Notes: generated by a model not told the origin, from the sequence alone. A stretch of 64,000 bases of DNA from Stenotrophomonas maltophilia (GCF_006974125.1 NZ_CP037858.1:1612001-1676000); one strand, 5' to 3'. Shown: positions 9,860 to 18,716, counted from the stretch's first letter. Program-made: numbers and translations.

Positions 9860-10579
9860 TCACCGCCCGCGCAGGAAGAACGACACCGGCACCATCACTT
9901 CCACCGGGTCGCCGGCCACTTCGGCCGGCGGCGCCGGGACCGGGCTGGCACGCTGCACGGTATCCAGCGTCTCCTGGTCGAGCAGCGCGAAGCCACTGCT
10001 GCGGCCCAGTTTCAAACCCGAGACCGTGCCATCGCGGGCTACTGCGAAGCGCACGTAGACCACGCCCTGCTGGCGCAGCCGCTCGGCCTGGCGCGGATAG
10101 CGCCGATGCTTCTGCAGATGCCCGAGCAGGCGTCCTTCCCAGGTTGCCTCGGCACGACTGCGCTCACCCGCCGTGGTCTGCGGTGCGGTGTAGCGCGCGG
10201 CCGCGTCGGCGGCCACCTGCGGCGGTGCGCTGGTCTGCGCGACGTTGGCGTCGGCGGTGTCCGGCGAGGGCGTCGGCTCCGGTGTACGCGGCAGTGGCAG
10301 GTCACCCTGCGGCTGCACCGGCGCCTTCGGTTGCTCGCGCAGGGCCGGCTTCGGCGCCTGCCGCTGCTGTTGCTGCTGCAGCGGACCGGTGGCGACCTCG
10401 CGCGGCGGCACCGGCGGTGCCTGTGCCATCGGCGCAAGTTCCAGCATCAGCGCGGCCGGCGGCGCCGTCGCAGCCAGCACCGGTGCGCGCGTCGCCCACC
10501 AGCAGGCCGCGCCGATCAACAGCGCGTGCACCAGCAGCACGATCGCCAGGCTGGTCGCCCAGCGCCGCAGTCCACTCAT
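9860..10579 (-). CDS. tonB: TonB-family energy transducer
   Basis: 239-residue protein that passes proton-motive force to outer-membrane receptors. It has an N-terminal membrane anchor (~10-30, LAIVLLVHALLIGAACWW), a Pro/Gln-rich periplasmic spacer with a Q run and PTPSPD segments, and a C-terminal TonB domain (~155-239) with YPRQAERLRQQGVVYVRF and the SSGFALLDQETLDTV helix. The start overlaps the exbD stop by 4 nt (ATGA). It is the last gene of hemO-ybaN-exbB-exbD-tonB, which implies dedicated energising of heme/iron uptake by the nearby receptor. Confidence 0.92.
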   Translation of the reverse strand: MSGLRRWATSLAIVLLVHALLIGAACWWATRAPVLAATAPPAALMLELAPMAQAPPVPPREVATGPLQQQQQRQAPKPALREQPKAPVQPQGDLPLPRTPEPTPSPDTADANVAQTSAPPQVAADAAARYTAPQTTAGERSRAEATWEGRLLGHLQKHRRYPRQAERLRQQGVVYVRFAVARDGTVSGLKLGRSSGFALLDQETLDTVQRASPVPAPPAEVAGDPVEVMVPVSFFLRGR

Positions 10580-11001
10580 CGTGCGCCCTGCTCCAGGCCG
10601 ACCAGCGCCACCTTCAGGTAACCCGCCGCACGCAATGCATCCAGCGTGGCCATCAGTTCGCCGTAGGGCACACGGGTATCGGCGCGCAGGAAGATACGCT
10701 GCGCGGTGTCACTGCGGGTGGCGGCCTGCAATGCAGCGGCCAGTCCGTCGCGCGCCACGGACTGTTCGCCAACGCGCAGCGACAGATCGGCCTGCACGGT
10801 CACATACACCGGTGCCTGTTCCGGCGGCGTAGCGCTGGCGCTGCTGGCCGGTAGCTGCACTGGCACTGATACGGTGGCCAACGGTGCGGCCACCATGAAG
10901 ATGATCAGTAGCACCAGCATCACGTCGATGAAGGGCGTGACATTGATCTCGTGCGCTTCTTCGGGCGCATCGTCGCGGTCGGACGCGGTCCTGATCGCCA
11001 T
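10576..11001 (-). CDS. exbD: ExbD/TolR biopolymer transport protein
   Basis: 141 residues: a short cytoplasmic N-terminus, one transmembrane helix (~23-45) and a periplasmic domain. The proton-carrying aspartate is visible as D26 in NVTPFIDVMLVLLIIFM. It works with ExbB as the proton channel driving TonB. It starts 9 nt after exbB ends and overlaps tonB. Confidence 0.95.
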   Translation of the reverse strand: MAIRTASDRDDAPEEAHEINVTPFIDVMLVLLIIFMVAAPLATVSVPVQLPASSASATPPEQAPVYVTVQADLSLRVGEQSVARDGLAAALQAATRSDTAQRIFLRADTRVPYGELMATLDALRAAGYLKVALVGLEQGAR

Positions 11002-11010
11002 CGTTACGCC

Positions 11011-11754
11011 TCAGTGCACCGCACGCAGCGGTGCCGCTGCGGTACGCGGCACGGCACGATCAAGATCGCGCGAGACCAGCTGCTGCACGGCCGCCGACAG
11101 ATCGCCGAGCAGACCCCGCAGGCCGGCCAGCACGCGGCTGAAGTGGTTGTAGACCAGTACCGCCGGAATCGCCGCGACCAGGCCGAGCGCGGTGGCCAGC
11201 AAGGCCTCGGCGATGCCGGGTGCGACCACCGCCAGGTTGGTGGTGTTGCTGTGGGCAATGCCAATGAAGCTGTTCATGATGCCCCACACCGTGCCGAACA
11301 GCCCGACGAACGGCGCCACCGCACCGATGCTGGCGAGCACGCCGATACCGCGCCGCTGAACGCGTGCGGTTTCCAGTTCGATGCGGTCAAGGCGGGAGGC
11401 CACGCGCTCCTTGATGCCCTCGCCGCTGTCCAACGCCTGCGACAGCCGCAGTTCGGTGCGTGCGGCGTCCAGCATCGCCCGTGCGGTGCCCTGCTGCAGG
11501 CATGCCTCTTCGCTCTGCGCCGGCAACTGTGCGGACTGCAGCAACAGCGCGCGCGCCGCACGCAGCTGCCGGGCCTGTCGGGCCAGCTCCCAGCCCTTGG
11601 CCAGCAGCACGGTCCAGGTGGCCAGCGACGCCAGTGCCAGCGCGATCATCACGGCTTTCACCACCACCTCGGCGGCCAGGTACATGCCCCACGGGGTCAA
11701 TGCGGGGGCGGCCACAGGGGCCAGGTCAGCAGGCAGCATCGTCTCGGTTTCCAT
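11011..11754 (-). CDS. exbB: ExbB/TolQ/MotA proton-channel protein
   Basis: 247 residues with the MotA/TolQ/ExbB domain. There is a first helix near residues 20-45, then a cytoplasmic loop, then two helices with the conserved GTVWGIMNSFIGIA segment and a following AIPAVLVYNHF helix. It forms the inner-membrane channel with ExbD. The start is uncertain among the ATGs at 11760, 11754 and 11739; none has a strong ribosome-binding site. All overlap the end of the ybaN-like gene, so translation is probably coupled. Confidence 0.92.
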   Translation of the reverse strand: METETMLPADLAPVAAPALTPWGMYLAAEVVVKAVMIALALASLATWTVLLAKGWELARQARQLRAARALLLQSAQLPAQSEEACLQQGTARAMLDAARTELRLSQALDSGEGIKERVASRLDRIELETARVQRRGIGVLASIGAVAPFVGLFGTVWGIMNSFIGIAHSNTTNLAVVAPGIAEALLATALGLVAAIPAVLVYNHFSRVLAGLRGLLGDLSAAVQQLVSRDLDRAVPRTAAAPLRAVH

Positions 11755-12193
11755 CAGCATCAGAGGGCGCTGCGCGACGACGGGCCGCGCGCGGATCATT
11801 GGCGTCGTCCACTTCCACCAGTGGCGTGGGCTCCATGCGCGGAGCCGGACGGCTGAGCACATAGCCGGCGCTGACCGCGAAGAACAGGCCCACGCCCAAC
11901 AGCAGGCGCCACGACGGATGCGCGCCCCAGCAGAACAGCGCGAAGCCCACCGCCATGCCGGCACTGGCGAACGCCTTGCCCTTGCGCGACACCGCACCCT
12001 GCTCACGCCACAGCCGCAGCGACGGGCCATAGCGCGGATGCGCCAGCAGGCGCTGCTCGAACTTCGGTGAGCTGCGCGCGAAGCAGCCCACGGCCAGGAT
12101 CAGGAAGATGGTGGTCGGCATCACCGGCAACAACGCGCCGATCACCCCCAGGCCGACCATCAGCCAACCCAGCGCGAACCAGAGCCAGCGCAT
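11726..12193 (-). CDS. YbaN family (DUF454) membrane protein
   Basis: 155 residues: MRWLWFALGWLMVGLGVIGALLPVMPTTIF is the characteristic DUF454 start (two helices with GxxxPLLPTTPF-like spacing), followed by RSSPKFEQRLLAHPRYGP, also typical. Two further helices lie in the middle, and a polar tail of ~30 residues overlaps exbB. The function is unknown. It begins 32 nt after hemO and is locked into the exbBD-tonB operon, which is consistent with a role linked to iron or heme. Confidence 0.85.
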   Translation of the reverse strand: MRWLWFALGWLMVGLGVIGALLPVMPTTIFLILAVGCFARSSPKFEQRLLAHPRYGPSLRLWREQGAVSRKGKAFASAGMAVGFALFCWGAHPSWRLLLGVGLFFAVSAGYVLSRPAPRMEPTPLVEVDDANDPRAARRRAAPSDADGNRDDAAC

Positions 12194-12224
12194 CAGCGCT
12201 GCACCTGTAGGCGCGCGCCGTGCA

Positions 12225-12812
12225 TCATGCGAATTCCACTTCGACGTGGCCGTGCACGCTGCGGAACGCGGCGTCGGCCGCATCGATCACCTGCTGCTCC
12301 TGCTCGGTACTCAGCGGTACCGCGTCCAGCGCAGCGGTGAACTCACGCCAGTGGCGCGCCGCGCCATCCGGATGCGCGGCCAGGTGGCGGGCGCCGAAAT
12401 CACGGTCCAGGCCGAGCTTGGCAGCCATCTTGTACAGAATGGTGCCGCCCAGGTTGGAGCCTTCAGCCACGTACAGCCAGCCCAACGCAGCCGGCAGTGC
12501 CAGGTCCGAGGGCAGCGCGTCGATGTCCGCGCCTGGCAGGGTCTGCTCCAGGTCCTGCAGGTCGCGTGCGACCTGTCCAAGGCGCCGGCGCTCACCGAGA
12601 TCGGGCAGCAGTGCGTCCAGCGCAGGGTTGGCATACAGCGCATCGATGCTGCGGTGGAAGCGATACTGCACGCGCAGGAAACGGGCGAAATTGCTGCGGT
12701 CGGCGAAGATATCGCCGGCCATGATGCGCTTGTCCAGGGCACCGTGGCTGTCGCGGGTAGCGGCCTTGAGCCGCAGGCTGCGGCTGTCTTCGGGAGCGAT
12801 GTGTGCGTTCAT
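12225..12812 (-). CDS. hemO: Bacterial heme oxygenase
   Basis: 195-residue biliverdin-forming heme oxygenase of the HemO/PigA/BphO type, releasing iron from imported heme in the cytoplasm. The proximal histidine is H23 in LKAATRDSHGALDKRI, and the distal-helix motif is WLYVAEGSNLGGTILYK. The length matches the family (~190-200). The ATG has no Shine-Dalgarno-like sequence. It heads the hemO-ybaN-exbB-exbD-tonB operon. The family could also serve bacteriophytochrome chromophore synthesis, but no phytochrome gene is nearby, so iron acquisition fits better. Confidence 0.9.
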   Translation of the reverse strand: MNAHIAPEDSRSLRLKAATRDSHGALDKRIMAGDIFADRSNFARFLRVQYRFHRSIDALYANPALDALLPDLGERRRLGQVARDLQDLEQTLPGADIDALPSDLALPAALGWLYVAEGSNLGGTILYKMAAKLGLDRDFGARHLAAHPDGAARHWREFTAALDAVPLSTEQEQQVIDAADAAFRSVHGHVEVEFA

Positions 12813-12920
12813 GGGGGAATGCCAAGGGGGTCGTCCTGCTGTAGACGTCTGCCACGGGGCTTTCCCCAAGCCCGTGTGCACCGATAATGGGCCATCCCCT
12901 TTTTCCACCCGGAACCGACG

Positions 12921-13178
12921 ATGATCACCACCGAACCGCGCATGACCAACCTGTTCCTGCAGCTGGGCCTGGACGCCAGCGCCGAGGGCATCGCCCGCTT
13001 CATCCGCGAGCACCAGCTGGCCACCGATGTCGAAGTGGTCGAGGCGCCCTACTGGAACGATGCCCAGCGCCAGTTCCTGTCTGAATCGCTGCAGGCCGAT
13101 GCGGCATGGAGCACCGTGGTGGACGAGCTGAACGAGTCGCTGCACGAAGATGCGGTGAAGGCTTCGACCGGGCTGTAA
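12921..13178 (+). CDS. DUF2789 family small protein
   Basis: 85 residues matching the DUF2789 pattern: NLFLQLGL near the N-terminus, then LATDVEVVEAPYWNDAQRQFLSESL and DAAWSTVVDELNESLH. The function is unknown; the family is small, soluble and acidic. It lies divergently between hemO and the heme-type receptor, which are both on the other strand. A GGAA sits about 8 nt before the ATG. Confidence 0.85.
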   Translation: MITTEPRMTNLFLQLGLDASAEGIARFIREHQLATDVEVVEAPYWNDAQRQFLSESLQADAAWSTVVDELNESLHEDAVKASTGL

Positions 13179-13183
13179 ACAGA

Positions 13184-13280
13184 CGCCGGGCATGGCCCGG
13201 CGCTGTCGTTTCATCTGCGCGATCCGCCGGGCGTGACCCGGCGCTACCCGTTGTCCGGTAGAACCACGTCACGCGTGGAT
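13184..13280. repeat. Three SMAG-type REP elements
   Basis: Copies at 13184-13206 (minus, GCCGGGC type, head degenerate), 13225-13247 (minus, ends CTAC) and 13258-13280 (plus, GTAG with CACG/CGTG arms, imperfect) occupy the gap between convergent genes. Confidence 0.75.
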
Positions 13281-13286
13281 GCGCGA

Positions 13287-16205
13287 TCAGTACTTCCAGG
13301 TCAACGCCAGGCGCGCGGTGCGGCCCGGGGCCGGCATCACGCCCAGGGCGAGCGGATCCAGATAGTAGCGGTCGGTCAGGTTGTCCACGCCCGCTTCCAC
13401 CGACCACTGGTCGTTGAAGCTCCAGCTGGCAAAGAGATCCACCAGCGTGGTTGGCCGGTACAGCTGCTGGATCGCCGACAGGCCCACGTTCCAGTCCTTG
13501 TCCAGCTTGCTGATCGGGCCGGCGTTGTGGACCACGCGGGTGCCGAAGGTCAGGCGCTCGTCGAACAGGCGCGAGCCCAGGGTCAGGTTGACCATGTAGC
13601 GCGGTGGGTTCTGGGTATTGGTGTACGAGCCCTCGAAGCCGCCGTCCACGCAGTCGGGCGTGTTGGCCAGCTCGCCGTTCCTGCGCTGTGCACCATAGGC
13701 GCGACGCTCGGCGGCGATGTCCGGCGCGCAGGTCTTGGCCTTGAAGTAGTAGTGCGCGGACAGATCGGCGAACACCTTGCCGCTGTCATAGCTGGACTGG
13801 AACTCCATGCCCGAGACCTTGAACTGGTCGACGTTACGGATCAGGCCCGCCGACAGCGTGCGGTAGTCACGGGTAATCAGGTCGTCGATGCGGGTATCGA
13901 AGTACGCCAGCTTCAGCGCCAGGCGGTCACCGGCAGTGAACAGGTCGTAGCGGATGGTGCTGGCACCGATTTCCCAGCTGCGCGCGCGCTCCGGCTTCAG
14001 CTCGCCCACCGGCTTGGCGGCGGTGAACAGGCCCAGCGTGGTCTCGAACAGGCTCGGCAGCTTGGTGCCTTCGGCGTACTTCACGTAGACCATGGTGTCT
14101 TCGCTGAAGCGGTAGGCGACGCTGGCGGTCGGCGAGAACGCGGTGTCGCGACGGCGGATCGGCTGCGACCAGGTCCAGCTGACCGGCACTTCCAGATCCT
14201 GCGGCTTGCCGGCGTCGTAGAAGTTCCAGCCCGCGATGTCGCCCACCGTGCCCTTCTTGTACGGCGACGCCAGCAGCGAGGCCTGGGTGAAATTGCCGTT
14301 GGCGTCCGGATACCAGTTCAGCAGCGCGATGCGCTTGGCTCGCCACGACGGCAGCGCCGGGTTGCCGTTGAGCAGCTCGGTATAGCGGTACTGGCCCTGC
14401 ACCTCGTAGGCATCCGGCGTGGCCAGGCGGTTGCGGTCGTGCACATCCACCCGGTTCCAGCGGCCACCGGCCAGCAGCTCCCAGTGTTCGTCGGGCTGCC
14501 ACTTCAGCGACGCCACGGCACTGTATTCCTTGCGCTCGGCATTGCGCAGGAAGCGGTTGTTGACCAGGTCATCGTGCATGACCGGGCCGGAGCTGCCCGG
14601 TGCAATGTCTTCATCGCTGTAGGACAGGCCGTAGTCCAGCGTGAACGCGCCGGCACGGGTGTCGAACCTGGACGTGTTGCTGGCATCCAGGTTCAGGCGC
14701 TTCTGCCGCAGCGGGTTGCGATACGCATCCTTGTAACCGGGGTCGCCGCTGAAGCTCGGGGCGTCATACCACTCGGTGCGGCGGTCAAAGTACCACGGGG
14801 TGATGCCGGTCAGGCTGTTGTACATCACGCTGTCGGTATCGGTGTACGCGGCATTGACGCGCAGGTCGATCAGCTCGCTGTCCGGATTGAAACGATAGCG
14901 CAGGGTGTAGCTGTCCATGTCGACGTGGCCCGGATCCCATTGCGGAATGCGGTCCCGTTCGACGCGGATGATCTGCGAGGCCATGATCTCGCCGGCGGTG
15001 CCTTCGTAGCGGCGGTAGCCGGCTTCCAGCGTCTGCGCGTCATCGATGCGCCAGGTGCCCTTGAGCAGCGCCGACTTCGAACGCGACGAGGTATTGAACA
15101 CCTCAGTGCGCGGCGGATTCAGCGGTGCCAGCGTACGACGGGTCTGCGGGAAATCATCATAGCCGTGCTTGCCGGAAAAGTAGTTGCCATTATCGCGGTA
15201 GGCATAGGCGGCAACCAGGTCGAAGCGGTCCCAGTGACCGGCGCCGGCCACGTTGAAGAACTGGCTGCCGGTGGCGTTGCGATCGGTGCGCGGCGCGGCA
15301 CTGTAAGCCGGCAGGTTGTTGGCGCTGGCATTGGCCAGGCCACCACGCACGCGCACGCCGAAGTCGCGCCCCTCGCGCAGCACGTCACCGATCTTCAGCG
15401 TCTCCATCTCAACCACGCCGCCGATGCCACCGGACGCATTGGCCTGCAGGCTCGGACCCTTGGTGATGGTCAGGCTGGAGATCAGGTCCGGATCGAGGTA
15501 GGTGCGCTGCGACTGGCCGGCATAACCACGGTAGGTATCCATGCTGGACTGGCCACCATCGATGATCACCGGCACGCGGCCCTGGCCCTGGATACCACGG
15601 ATGTTGACGTCGAACCCATTGCCCACGCGCGGGTCACCGGCGGTGACACCGGCCACGCCCTTGACGATGTCGCCGTTGGAGGTGCCGCGGAAACGCTCCA
15701 GCTGCGTGCGGTTGATCGTCGTAGTGGATCCCGCGCTGCGGTAGCTGTCGAGCAGTCGCGCTTCGTCGCTGCCTGCGCCGCCGTCGACACGGTCGCCGGC
15801 CACGCTGAGCGTATCGGTGACGATCACGCCGCCGTCGGCCTGTACCGGCGTTGCCGCTTCCAGGGTGACCGCGTCGGCACTGACCCGGCGCATCGCCAGC
15901 CCGCTGCCCTGCAGCAGCAGCTGCAGCGCCTCGTTGGCCGACAGGCTGCCGTTGACTGCGCGCGAGGTTACTCCCTGGGCGAGGGTGGCCGGGTACACGA
16001 CCTGTACGCCGGACTGGCGCATGAAGCTGCGCAGCGCTTCGTCCAGCGGCTGTGCCGGAATGTCGAAGCGCTGCACGGCGGCGTGGTTGCCGGTGGCGCT
16101 CTGTGCCAGCACGGACGGGGCGGCGCCGGCCAGGCCGGCGGCCAGCAGGGCGATGCACAGGCGGGACGGGCGCAGCGCGCGGCCCGGGCGGTGGGAGTCG
16201 AACAT
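13287..16205 (-). CDS. TonB-dependent receptor with STN signalling domain (heme/iron)
   Basis: 972-residue outer-membrane receptor. It has a signal peptide ending in PSVLAQ (~36), an STN/secretin-like N-terminal domain at ~45-115 (FDIPAQPLDEALRSFMRQSG), a plug (GDIVKGVAGVTAGD...NIRGIQGQGRVPVIIDG) and a long 22-strand barrel ending in ARLALTWKY. The STN domain is used by transducing receptors to signal through a FecR anti-sigma factor, and fecR/fecI genes lie immediately upstream on the same strand. The plug resembles the hemoglobin/heme receptor class and a heme oxygenase/TonB operon follows. The FRAP/NPNL signature of heme receptors is not obvious (TKLPSLFE instead), so the ligand is inferred as heme or another iron source. 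Confidence 0.88.
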   Translation of the reverse strand: MFDSHRPGRALRPSRLCIALLAAGLAGAAPSVLAQSATGNHAAVQRFDIPAQPLDEALRSFMRQSGVQVVYPATLAQGVTSRAVNGSLSANEALQLLLQGSGLAMRRVSADAVTLEAATPVQADGGVIVTDTLSVAGDRVDGGAGSDEARLLDSYRSAGSTTTINRTQLERFRGTSNGDIVKGVAGVTAGDPRVGNGFDVNIRGIQGQGRVPVIIDGGQSSMDTYRGYAGQSQRTYLDPDLISSLTITKGPSLQANASGGIGGVVEMETLKIGDVLREGRDFGVRVRGGLANASANNLPAYSAAPRTDRNATGSQFFNVAGAGHWDRFDLVAAYAYRDNGNYFSGKHGYDDFPQTRRTLAPLNPPRTEVFNTSSRSKSALLKGTWRIDDAQTLEAGYRRYEGTAGEIMASQIIRVERDRIPQWDPGHVDMDSYTLRYRFNPDSELIDLRVNAAYTDTDSVMYNSLTGITPWYFDRRTEWYDAPSFSGDPGYKDAYRNPLRQKRLNLDASNTSRFDTRAGAFTLDYGLSYSDEDIAPGSSGPVMHDDLVNNRFLRNAERKEYSAVASLKWQPDEHWELLAGGRWNRVDVHDRNRLATPDAYEVQGQYRYTELLNGNPALPSWRAKRIALLNWYPDANGNFTQASLLASPYKKGTVGDIAGWNFYDAGKPQDLEVPVSWTWSQPIRRRDTAFSPTASVAYRFSEDTMVYVKYAEGTKLPSLFETTLGLFTAAKPVGELKPERARSWEIGASTIRYDLFTAGDRLALKLAYFDTRIDDLITRDYRTLSAGLIRNVDQFKVSGMEFQSSYDSGKVFADLSAHYYFKAKTCAPDIAAERRAYGAQRRNGELANTPDCVDGGFEGSYTNTQNPPRYMVNLTLGSRLFDERLTFGTRVVHNAGPISKLDKDWNVGLSAIQQLYRPTTLVDLFASWSFNDQWSVEAGVDNLTDRYYLDPLALGVMPAPGRTARLALTWKY

Positions 16206-16430
16206 GGGGAACCTGTCAGGTAATCGGTGCCGCAGGCGCGGCGTCATCCGCAACACAGGCGGACACGGCGACGTACGTGGCGGCGGCGGGTACGTTCGCG
16301 GGGTAAGACGGTTGGGCGCGCGACAGTCCCAAGGTGGATTTCCAGTCGCGGCAGTTGCCGATCGTTGGCCGCCTGGTTGTAGCGGTGGGTGCCGACCGTT
16401 GGCCGGCACATCGGGATCGCCGCAATGATC

Positions 16431-16453
16431 ATCCACGCATGGCGTGGATCTAC
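16431..16453 (-). repeat. SMAG-type REP overlapping the fecR stop codon
   Basis: Minus-oriented GTAG with CCACGC/GCGTGG palindrome. The TAG of its head is the stop codon of the fecR-like gene. The remaining 245-bp gap to the receptor should hold the receptor promoter. Confidence 0.85.
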
Positions 16454-17382
16454 TGGACGATGGCGACGCCGAGCGGCAGGCGGGTGACCTGAAGGCCTGC
16501 GGTTGCCGCCAGCGCGTCCAGTGCCTGTTCCGGGCGATCGATGCGCAGCGCCGCACTGACCGCCGGCAGCCGCGACAGATCGCCGCGCACGAAGGTCGGG
16601 CCGGCGCGGTAACGCCCCACCCACCGCACGGCATCGGCAACACTGGCCTGCTCCAGCAGCAGTTCGCCCTGCCGCCACGCGCCGACGCTGTCGGCGGCCA
16701 CATCCCGCAGGCGCGTCACGCCACTGTGTTCGCCATAGTGGGCACGCTGGCCCGCCTGCAGGTACGTCCAGCCACCGTCAACCGGGCTGGCCACGCGCAC
16801 CCTGCCCTGTCCGACCTCGGTTTCCACCTGGTCGCTGTCGCGTGCGACGGAGAACGCGGTCGAGATATCCTCGACCACGCCATTGCCCGCGCGCACGCTG
16901 AAACCCCGCTGAGCATCCGGGCTGACCTCGAACCAGGCGCGCCCGCGCAGCAGCTCGATCTGGCGTGCATCCGCATCGAACCGCACGGCGATCGCGCTGT
17001 CCGCATCCAGCACCGCCCGGCTGCCATCGGGCAGCCGTACGTCCTGCACCACATGCGTACTACGGTGATCGGCCCGCAGGCGCAGCCAGGCTTCCGGCCA
17101 TGCCACCAGCATCACCAGTGCTGCCGCAGCGGCCATTGCCCATCGCAACCGCTTCGGACGCCGTCGCTCGGTGCGCGCAGACTGCGGCCGCGGCCCGACA
17201 CTGCGCCACAGCGCGCGCTCGTGCTCGAAGGCGCGACGGTGCCCAGGCTGTTGCAGCCAGTGTTCGAACTCATCCATGCGCACATCGCTGATATCGCCTG
17301 CGGCCAGCCACGCGATCCAGCCCCGGGCCTGTTCGGCCAGGGCATCGTCATTGGCGGCGGGCAGCATGTTCGGCGGGCTCAT
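16450..17382 (-). CDS. FecR-type anti-sigma / signal-relay protein
   Basis: 310 residues: a cytoplasmic anti-sigma domain (~10-85) with ARGWIAWLAAGD and FEHWLQQPGHRRAFE, the W...Q.P.N..AF pattern of FecR; one transmembrane helix (~90-110, WAMAAAAALVMLVAW); and a periplasmic FecR domain (~125-225, RLPDGSRAVLDADSAIAV, GRAWFEV, V...TAFSV). It should hold the neighbouring sigma factor until the STN receptor binds its ligand. The ATG at 17382 (MSPPNML) was chosen; an in-frame TTG lies 24 nt upstream. Confidence 0.92.
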   Translation of the reverse strand: MSPPNMLPAANDDALAEQARGWIAWLAAGDISDVRMDEFEHWLQQPGHRRAFEHERALWRSVGPRPQSARTERRRPKRLRWAMAAAAALVMLVAWPEAWLRLRADHRSTHVVQDVRLPDGSRAVLDADSAIAVRFDADARQIELLRGRAWFEVSPDAQRGFSVRAGNGVVEDISTAFSVARDSDQVETEVGQGRVRVASPVDGGWTYLQAGQRAHYGEHSGVTRLRDVAADSVGAWRQGELLLEQASVADAVRWVGRYRAGPTFVRGDLSRLPAVSAALRIDRPEQALDALAATAGLQVTRLPLGVAIVQ

Positions 17383-17486
17383 CGGCTGGCAGACAGGCGC
17401 ATTCAAGCGCGGGCGGGGGAACTAGACCGCATCTACGGTCCAGTGATCAAGACGTTTCAGCGCGGGCCAGCCCCAAGCCGGGGCGA

Positions 17487-17987
17487 TCATCGGCCGCTGC
17501 GCGCCCAGGCCAGGCGTTGCAAGGCGGTGCGCACGTGGTTCTCGACGGTGGTCACCGACACGCCCAGGCGGCGTGCGATCTCGGCCTGGGTCAGGCCCTG
17601 CAGGCGGTTGAGCCGGAAGATGGTGCGGGTCGGCTCCGGCAGGTGTCCCGCCGCGTCGAGCACCCGCTGCAGCTCGTCCTGGGCCATCGCCTGTTCCTCG
17701 GTCGAGATCACCTCGTCCGGTCCCCACAGGTAATGGTCGGCCAGCAGGCGGTTGCGCCGGGTCGATTCGCGGCCGTGGTCGGTGGCCAGGTTGGCGGCCA
17801 GCCGGTACAGATAGGCGCGCGGGTTGTCGATGGCCTGGCTGTCGTCAACCCCGCGGGCCTTGAACCACACGGCCTGGATCACGTCCTCGGCGCCGTTGTC
17901 GCCCCCAAGGATGCGCTGTACCCGACGCAGCAGCGCAGGGCGCTCGCGGATCAGCAGTTCAGTGAGGGAGGCAGCATTGGAGGACAT
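17487..17987 (-). CDS. FecI-type ECF sigma factor
   Basis: 166-residue ECF sigma factor. Region 2 reads LRRVQRILGGDNGAEDVIQAVWFKA...NPRAYLYRLAANLATDHGR (the D-x-x-Q...W and NPRAYL...A.N...D pattern of FecI). Region 4 reads LPEPTRTIFRLNRLQGLTQAEIARRLGVSVTTVENHVRTAL. It should transcribe the adjacent receptor gene when released by FecR. A Fur-box-like site lies 47 nt upstream of the start, so iron repression is likely. Confidence 0.93.
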   Translation of the reverse strand: MSSNAASLTELLIRERPALLRRVQRILGGDNGAEDVIQAVWFKARGVDDSQAIDNPRAYLYRLAANLATDHGRESTRRNRLLADHYLWGPDEVISTEEQAMAQDELQRVLDAAGHLPEPTRTIFRLNRLQGLTQAEIARRLGVSVTTVENHVRTALQRLAWARSGR

Positions 17988-18033
17988 GCGCGGAACCGGG
18001 ACAACAGGCGGAAGGCGTCGCGCATGCTACTCC

Positions 18034-18052
18034 GTTAATGAGAATCAGTCAC
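18034..18052. promoter_or_regulatory. Fur-box-like operator
   Basis: GTTAATGAGAATCAGTCAC matches 14 of 19 positions of the Fur consensus GATAATGATAATCATTATC, including the AATGA and AATCA core. It lies between the divergent sigma factor and ppa genes, 47 nt from the sigma start and 117 nt from ppa, so the sigma gene is the probable target. Confidence 0.6.
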
Positions 18053-18168
18053 GTTCGCATCCATGAACCCCTGCCCCGCCCTGCGGTCAGCCCCCTCCCC
18101 TGCACAGCGCCCGGCAAAGGCATAAAATGGGGGGCTATCCGTCTATATCCCCCACCTGGAGCACGACC

Positions 18169-18705
18169 ATGGGTCTGGAACTCGTCTCGCCCGGCAAGAA
18201 CCCGCCGGAAGAAATCAACGTCATCATCGAGATTCCGAAGGACTCGGAGCCGGTGAAGTACGAAGTGGACAAGGAAACCGGCGCGATCTTCGTCGACCGC
18301 ATCCTGTCCACCCCGATGCGTTACCCGTGCAATTACGGCTACGTGCCGAGCACCCTGTGTGGCGACGGCGATCCGGCCGACGTGCTGGTGGTGCTGCCGC
18401 TGCCGCTGGTGCCGGGCTCGGTCGTGCGCTGCCGTCCGGTCGGCGTGCTGAAGATGAGCGATGAAGCGGGCAGCGACGAGAAGATCCTGGCCGTGCCGGT
18501 GTCGAAGATCTTCAGTGGCTACGCCCACGTCGAAGACATCGCCCAGGTGTCCAGCCACTGGCTGGAGCGCATCGGCCACTTCTTCGAGCACTACAAGGAC
18601 CTGGAGAAGGGCAAGTGGGTCAAGCTCGACGGTTGGGGCGGCGCCGCTGAGGCCAAGCAGATTCTGATCGAGGCGCACCAGCGCCATCTCGACAGCAAGG
18701 CCTGA
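18169..18705 (+). CDS. ppa: Soluble inorganic pyrophosphatase (family I)
   Basis: 178-residue cytoplasmic Mg2+-dependent enzyme hydrolysing PPi. Family I landmarks are IEIPKDSEPVKYEVDKETGAIFVDR, YPCNYGYVPSTLCGDGDPADVLV (with the DGDPxD catalytic motif) and the C-terminal HFFEHYKDLEKGKWVK. A CTGGAG ribosome-binding site precedes the ATG, and a TAAAAT box at 18123-18128 is a plausible -10. It is the third PPi gene of the window after pfp and hppA, so the cell balances PPi use for glycolysis, proton pumping and simple hydrolysis. Confidence 0.96.
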   Translation: MGLELVSPGKNPPEEINVIIEIPKDSEPVKYEVDKETGAIFVDRILSTPMRYPCNYGYVPSTLCGDGDPADVLVVLPLPLVPGSVVRCRPVGVLKMSDEAGSDEKILAVPVSKIFSGYAHVEDIAQVSSHWLERIGHFFEHYKDLEKGKWVKLDGWGGAAEAKQILIEAHQRHLDSKA

Positions 18706-18716
18706 GCCTGAACCGG

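Noticed and set aside
13233..16223. Long plus-strand open frame across the STN receptor
   Set aside because: Antisense shadow of the receptor gene; codon third-position pattern and conserved domains belong to the minus strand.
16302..16343. Possible FecI-type promoter (GGAAAT and CGTCTTAC) upstream of the STN receptor
   Set aside because: The two boxes are 27 nt apart, too far for a -35/-10 pair; the nearer TGTC is too close.
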